Below, one piece after another: positions 60,088 to 64,000 of a stretch of 64,000 nt of DNA. The position numbers and the translations under genes are program-made. How positions within the stretch are numbered: the stretch's first letter is position 1; every line of letters starts with the position of its first letter. A model generated the notes under the pieces. It was given only the letters and a program-made list of their open reading frames with translations, was not told the origin of the DNA and did no database searches. The stretch is from the NCBI RefSeq assembly GCF_900167055.1, contig NZ_FUXP01000004.1, positions 124,001-188,000 on the forward strand, read 5' to 3'. The stretch is from Lysobacter spongiicola DSM 21749. GTDB lineage: Bacteria; Pseudomonadota; Gammaproteobacteria; Xanthomonadales; Xanthomonadaceae.

Positions 60088-62334
60088 TTAGTACAAATCC
60101 ACCGGATCCACATCCAGCGACCACCGCACCTTCCTTGCCTCCGGCAACGCATATATCTCCCCCAGTGCCCGGTCCAGCACCTCGTGTAACCCCGGCCGGT
60201 TCGGCGCAGACAGCAACAACTGGCTGCGCTGGTACCCCGCCCGCCGCGGCATCGGCGCCGGCAGCGGCCCGCTGATCTCCAGCGTGTCATCCGCGACGTT
60301 GGCGATGCACCGGCGCGCCGCCTGCAGGAATCCATCCGCCGCCTCCACCTGTTTCGCCTCGGCCCGCAGCATCGCCAGGTAGGCGAACGGCGGGAATGCG
60401 GCGGCTTCGCGCTGCTCCAGTTCGGCTTCGGCGAACGCGGGGTAGCCGCCGGACAGCAGGGTCATCAGCAGCGGATGTTCGGGGTGGTGCGTCTGTAGCA
60501 GCACTTGCCCAGCGCGGTCGGCGCGCCCGGCGCGGCCGGCGACCTGGATCAGCAGCTGTGCCAGTTTTTCCGGTGCGCGGAAGTCGGCGCTGAAGAGGCC
60601 TTCGTCGATGCCGACCACGGCCACGAGGGTGAGGTTGGGCAGGTCGTGGCCCTTCGCCAGCATCTGGGTGCCGACCAGGATGCCGGGGGCGGTGCCGAAC
60701 TCGGCCAGCAGTGTTTGCAGGCCATCGCGACGCTGGGTGGTGCCGCGGTCGATGCGCAGCACCGGCACGTCCGGGAAGCGTTCGCGCAGGGCTTCTTCGA
60801 TGCGCTCGGTGCCGGCGCCCTGTGATTGCAGGGCTAGGCCGCCGCAGTCGGGGCAGGCGTTGGGCGCGGGCCGGCGGGCGCCGCAGTGGTGGCACTGCAG
60901 CCGGCGGCCGCCGCCGTGCACGGTCATGGCGGCATCGCAGCGTTGGCATTGGGCGCTCCAGCCGCAGTCGTGGCACAGCAGCACGGGGGCGTAGCCGCGG
61001 CGGTTCTTGAACACCAGCACCTGGCCCTGGGCCTGAAGGGCGGCATCCACGGCCTGCAGCAGTTCCGGCGAGAGCCCGGCCTGCAACGGGCGCTTGCGCA
61101 CGTCCACCACGCGCACCGCGGGTGGCTTGGCGTCGCCGGCGCGCTGGCGCAGGCGCAGGTGCATGTAGCGGCCGATGCGGGCGTTGTGCAGGGTCTCCAG
61201 CGCCGGGGTGGCGCTGCCCAGCACCACCGGGATGCCCAGTGCCTTGGCCCGCACCAGGGCGAAGTCGCGGGCGTGGTAGCGGATGCCGTCGAGCTGCTTG
61301 AAGCTGCCGTCGTGCTCCTCGTCCACCACCAGCAGGCCGGCGTCGGGCAGCGGCAGGAATACCGCCGAGCGGGTGCCGACGATGACGCGGGCCTCGCCGC
61401 GCAGGCAGGCGGCCCAGGTGCGGGCACGCTCGCCATCCGACAGGCCGGAGTGCAGCACGTGCACCGGCACGCCGAGGCGGGCACGGAAGCGCGACAGCAG
61501 TTGCGGGGTCAGGCCGATCTCGGGCACCAGCACCAGCGCCTGACGGCCGCGCGCAAGGCAGTCGGCGATCGCGTGCAGGTAGACCTCGGTCTTGCCGCTG
61601 CCGGTCACGCCTTCCAGCAGCACCGGCTCGAACTGGCCGGCGCTGGTTAGGATGGCGTCGATTGCCTGTTGTTGCTCGGGGTTGGGGGTCGGCCCGGCCG
61701 CGGGGGCGGGCGCCAGTTGCGAGGCGGGCACGGCGATGCGCTCGCACAGGCCGCGCTGCTGCAACGAGCGGGCGGCGCTGCGCCAGCCGTCGATGCTGTC
61801 GTCCAGCGCGTCTTCGTCCACGGCGCCCGCCTGCAGCCGTTCGGCCAGCCGCCGTGGTTTGCCGCTACGCAGGCTGTCCAGCCCGGTGCGGGCGGCCTCG
61901 GTCAGTTGCCAGGCCCAGGCGTGGGTGTCGGCCAGCGGCTCGCCGTGCCGCAGCGGGCCGGGCAGGGCGGTGGCGAACACCTCGCCGGCGGGGGCGTGGG
62001 TGTAGCGGACCAGCCAGCGCAGCGAATCCAGCAGCTCGCCCCTGAACAGGGGTTCGGCGTCCAGCACCGCCAGGGCCGGCTTCAGGGCGGCGGCATCCAC
62101 GTCGGCCTCGGCCGGCAAGCCGACCACCACGCCCACCAGCTCCCGGGCCCCGAACGGCACCCGCACCCGGCTGCCGACCGCGGCGACGGGGCCGTCACCG
62201 GCGGGGGTGAGATAGTCGAACAGGCGTGGCAACGGCACCGGCAGGGCGACCCGGAGTACGCCGCCGCCCGACGCCGGCCGGGACCCCGGGTCAGGCTCGG
62301 GGGCGGGGGCTGAATGGGGCGGATCGACGGCCAT
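60088..62334 (-). CDS. priA: Primosomal replication-restart helicase PriA
   Basis: A 748-residue PriA, the 3'-5' helicase that reloads the replisome at stalled forks. The Walker A motif is GVTGSGKTEV, the DEEH box appears as LVVDEEHDGSFKQ, and SATPALETL is motif III. The zinc-binding insertion has paired Cys: LCHDCGWSAQCQRCD, LQCHHCGARR, NACPDCGG (eight Cys). The C-terminal GRAGRADRAGQVLLQT is motif VI. The N-terminal VALPVPLPRLFDYL begins the DNA-binding domain. Length matches E. coli (732). Confidence 0.97.
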   Translation of the reverse strand: MAVDPPHSAPAPEPDPGSRPASGGGVLRVALPVPLPRLFDYLTPAGDGPVAAVGSRVRVPFGARELVGVVVGLPAEADVDAAALKPALAVLDAEPLFRGELLDSLRWLVRYTHAPAGEVFATALPGPLRHGEPLADTHAWAWQLTEAARTGLDSLRSGKPRRLAERLQAGAVDEDALDDSIDGWRSAARSLQQRGLCERIAVPASQLAPAPAAGPTPNPEQQQAIDAILTSAGQFEPVLLEGVTGSGKTEVYLHAIADCLARGRQALVLVPEIGLTPQLLSRFRARLGVPVHVLHSGLSDGERARTWAACLRGEARVIVGTRSAVFLPLPDAGLLVVDEEHDGSFKQLDGIRYHARDFALVRAKALGIPVVLGSATPALETLHNARIGRYMHLRLRQRAGDAKPPAVRVVDVRKRPLQAGLSPELLQAVDAALQAQGQVLVFKNRRGYAPVLLCHDCGWSAQCQRCDAAMTVHGGGRRLQCHHCGARRPAPNACPDCGGLALQSQGAGTERIEEALRERFPDVPVLRIDRGTTQRRDGLQTLLAEFGTAPGILVGTQMLAKGHDLPNLTLVAVVGIDEGLFSADFRAPEKLAQLLIQVAGRAGRADRAGQVLLQTHHPEHPLLMTLLSGGYPAFAEAELEQREAAAFPPFAYLAMLRAEAKQVEAADGFLQAARRCIANVADDTLEISGPLPAPMPRRAGYQRSQLLLSAPNRPGLHEVLDRALGEIYALPEARKVRWSLDVDPVDLY

Positions 62335-62455
62335 GTGCGCAGTCTATCCGGGGCCCGGATCATGCCGGTTAGGCACCCGGTCCAAGTTGCCGGCCATTGC
62401 TGCCTGTCATCTGACAAAGTGGCGCTAAGCCGGTGTTCCAAAAGGACATTCACCG

Positions 62456-62478
62456 TTATCCACATCTTCTGTGGATAA
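62456..62478. promoter_or_regulatory. Two perfect DnaA boxes in inverted orientation
   Basis: TTATCCACA (62456-62464) and TGTGGATAA (62470-62478) are both exact DnaA-box matches, five bases apart and facing each other. A weaker box-like TGTGCACAA lies at 62661-62669. The downstream DNA (62545-62660) is AT-rich for this genome. See the hunt section for the origin question. Confidence 0.75.
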
Positions 62479-62682
62479 CTCTGTGCATCGATCCCGAGAG
62501 GGGGTGCGCAGTGCCGGTAGTACAAGCAGGTGCGCCGGGTTGGCTAAAAAAGTGCCATGCCGGTAAATTTCAACGGGATCAACCACTTGGCCGTGAAACA
62601 TTTGCAAAATATGGCGTCCGGACAAGCTGAACGGATGTTCATGACCATACGGTTACTGCTGTGCACAACCGTTCTGGCCGCA

Positions 62683-62722
62683 AACCCCCGTCACGCTTCA
62701 TTCGCGTTGCTTTACGGGGGTT
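62683..62722. promoter_or_regulatory. Hairpin upstream of the sigma-like gene
   Basis: AACCCCCGT (62683-62691) and ACGGGGGTT (62714-62722) are perfect 9-bp arms with a 22-base loop that holds an inner ACGC/GCGT pair. It is not followed by a T-run. It may be an RNA or operator element for the gene at 62784. The rest of the 449-bp gap (62335-62783) shows the DnaA boxes and no convincing gene. Confidence 0.5.
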
Positions 62723-62783
62723 GTCAAGCCTCTTTGGGAGCTGCCGGGATGGCTATGATTGCGCCCATGGTGGATCTGTCCAG

Positions 62784-63710
62784 ATGACCGGCCGCTCCGC
62801 CGGCCCCGAGCCCAATCGCCCCCGGCCGGCCCCGGTGCCCCCGGCGCTGGCGGCGTTCCTGCGGGGTGTCGAACGCCGCGGTGCGGTGCTGGCCGAGCTG
62901 CAGTGCGGCGACGCATCCACCGGCGATGCCGCGCTGGCCGCGGCGATGGCCCGATTCCGCGACGAAGCCGCGCGCATGCCGATGGGCGACTGGCCCAGCC
63001 GCTTCTGGGCGATGCTGCTGGCCCAACCGGGGCTGCGCGGCCATACCGCGGTGGCGATGGAGCTGGAGGCGAGCGACCGGCTGGCGGAACTGGGCAGCGG
63101 CCCCCGCGCCGCACTGCTGCTGCGGCTCGCCGCCGGGCTGGAGGAGGCCGAGGCCGCCAGCGTGCTGGGCGTGGCGCTGCCGAGCTACCGGCTGGCCCTG
63201 CACCGGGCCTTGCCGCGCCACCCCGACGGCAGCGCCGACCCCGATGCATGGCAGCGCCTGCGCCGGGAGATCCACCGCCGCATCAAGACCCTGCCCCCGG
63301 ACCGCCTGGCGCGGCTGGGCCGGATCCGCGAGCGCGCGCTGGAAGGTGGCACCCGGGCGACGCCGGCAGAAGCCGCCGAGGTGGCGCCGCGCCGATCCAG
63401 ATCCTTTATCGTGCGGCTGCTCTGGGCGCTGCTGATCCTTTGCGCGCTGCTGTTCGCCGCCACCTTCAGCGACCGATTCGCCGATTGGGCGGGGCTGGGG
63501 CCGGACCTCTCGGGGCCGCCATCCGAACTGGATGCCTCCCGTCCGGCGTCCCGTTACTCGGAAGAAGCCGGGCTCGTCGCCCACCGGGATTTCGAGCTTC
63601 TCGCCGAGCCGGCCGCGATGGAAGAGGCCGAGCAACTCGCCTTCCGCAGCTGGCTGGCCGCCGGCGGTCTGGAATCTCCACCGGCCGCGCAACTGGAGGA
63701 GGACGAGTGA
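62784..63710 (+). CDS. Sigma-70 region-4-like protein with a transmembrane helix
   Basis: A 308-residue protein. Residues about 100-145 resemble sigma region 4 (RAALLLRLAAGLEEAEAASVLG then ALPSYRLALHRALPRH), a helix-turn-helix seen in ECF sigma factors, but no convincing region 2 is present. A transmembrane helix (VRLLWALLILCALLFAATF) lies near residue 215, then an acidic C-terminal tail of about 75 residues. It could be a membrane-tethered regulator rather than a true sigma. Its stop overlaps the GTG of the next gene, a DUF3106 protein, so they are coupled. I do not claim a function. Confidence 0.75.
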   Translation: MTGRSAGPEPNRPRPAPVPPALAAFLRGVERRGAVLAELQCGDASTGDAALAAAMARFRDEAARMPMGDWPSRFWAMLLAQPGLRGHTAVAMELEASDRLAELGSGPRAALLLRLAAGLEEAEAASVLGVALPSYRLALHRALPRHPDGSADPDAWQRLRREIHRRIKTLPPDRLARLGRIRERALEGGTRATPAEAAEVAPRRSRSFIVRLLWALLILCALLFAATFSDRFADWAGLGPDLSGPPSELDASRPASRYSEEAGLVAHRDFELLAEPAAMEEAEQLAFRSWLAAGGLESPPAAQLEEDE

Positions 63711-64000
63711 GCCGCCGCTTCGGGATCGTCGGCGGATTCCTCGCCTGTGCCCTGGGCGTGGCATCGGTGGGCTACGCGACGCCGCCGGTGCTCGAGGATT
63801 TCGCCGGGGTCCTGCCGCGCCTGCAGCCGGAAGACCGTGAACGCCTGCAGGCTCGGGCGCAACGCTGGAGCCGCTGGTCCGAGGCCGAGCGCGCGGCCTT
63901 CGCCGAACGGGTGGCGCGCTGGGAGGCCCTGCCGCGCGAGGCCCGGGTGGAAGCCCGCGAGCGCCACGCGGCGTGGCAGGCATTGCCGTCGCAGGAGCGT
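63707..64000 (+). CDS. DUF3106 protein, 3' end cut by the window
   Basis: Only the first 98 codons are visible. It starts at GTG 63707 (GGAGGA lies five bases upstream; overlap GTGA with the previous stop) and reads MSRRFGIVGGFLACALGVAS, a signal peptide likely cut near YATPP. The following DUF3106 repeats are clear: VLPRLQPEDRERLQARAQRW, RWSRWSEAERAAFAERVARW and ALPREARVEARERHAAWQAL, the Trp-x3-4-aliphatic-proline pattern of the family. Function unknown; the partner upstream resembles a membrane sigma-like regulator. Confidence 0.82.
   Translation, partial: MSRRFGIVGGFLACALGVASVGYATPPVLEDFAGVLPRLQPEDRERLQARAQRWSRWSEAERAAFAERVARWEALPREARVEARERHAAWQALPSQER

Noticed and set aside
62335..62783. 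Chromosomal origin (oriC) in the priA gap
   Set aside because: Only two exact DnaA boxes, with no dnaA, dnaN or box cluster nearby; reported instead as a DnaA-binding site.
62557..62787. 76-codon frame MPVNFNGINHLAVKHLQNMA... in the priA gap
   Set aside because: No ribosome-binding site, no family look, and it runs through the hairpin and into the next gene's start.
1..64000. tRNA, rRNA, CRISPR, insertion sequences, integrase or attachment sites
   Set aside because: Looked for in all gaps and at the T6SS block edges; none seen, including no direct repeats or tRNA flanking the T6SS block.

Overview
The window is 64 kb of a GC-rich chromosome (most coding sequence looks close to 70% GC) from a gammaproteobacterium, very probably family Xanthomonadaceae (Lysobacter, Luteimonas or Pseudoxanthomonas type). 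The pointers are an OleA that matches my memory of the Xanthomonas enzyme in length and most motifs, two Ax21-family outer-membrane proteins, the 'GTAGGAGCG' intergenic repeats typical of xanthomonads, and E. coli-like gene neighbourhoods (rhodanese-secB-gpsA; hemD-hemX-hemY; glnA with ntrB-ntrC). I find no rRNA, tRNA, CRISPR array, insertion sequence or prophage. The only island-like block is a partial type VI secretion locus.

1-11.2 kb: mostly same-strand genes. Two exported proteins of unknown role, an orphan ParA ATPase, then sixA - yceI-like - clsC-like phospholipase D with overlapping ends. These are followed by a small Gly/Ser/Tyr protein, a YdiI/MenI-like thioesterase, a PlsC-type acyltransferase, a YheT-like hydrolase, a TPR protein with a degenerate sulfotransferase-like domain, and a PEBP-family protein. 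11.2-17.7 kb: uppP (minus), then glnA with a textbook sigma-54 promoter and an NtrC-like site. A 433-bp gap packed with inverted repeats separates glnA from ntrB-ntrC. sodC and a GNAT acetyltransferase follow. 17.7-26.4 kb: an unknown protein, a FadI-type thiolase, the hemD-hemX-hemY unit on the minus strand, a thioesterase, a lipoprotein and the rhodanese-secB-gpsA group.

26.4-40.4 kb: two Ax21-family barrels separated by a terminator and a good promoter, glucokinase, an AbgT transporter, a copper nitrite reductase carrying an extra N-terminal cupredoxin domain with an FNR/Dnr-like box upstream, a DUF885 lipoprotein, trmL, a cysteine synthase, an M16 protease, a DUF4156 lipoprotein and oleA.

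40.4-60.1 kb: a partial type VI secretion system (T6SS) block. After a divergent membrane protein of unknown role comes a plus-strand run: membrane-anchored M15 peptidoglycan peptidase, a membrane protein with a ketosynthase-like domain that has lost its catalytic residues, TssM, TagF, a periplasmic OmpA/BON protein, ClpV (TssH), VgrG (TssI), a DUF4123 adaptor, a VasX-like pore-forming effector and a DUF6708-like multi-pass protein that may be its immunity partner. The sheath (TssB/C), Hcp, baseplate (TssE/F/G/K/A) and other membrane-complex genes (TssJ/L) are absent from the window, so they must lie elsewhere if the system works.

60.1-64 kb: priA (minus), a 449-bp gap with two perfect DnaA boxes in inverted orientation, then a sigma-region-4-like protein with a transmembrane helix and the start of a DUF3106 protein. 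The most novel material is the T6SS block, above all the degenerate ketosynthase-like protein beside TssM and the effector cassette. Assignments rest on reading motifs by eye; no database search was run.
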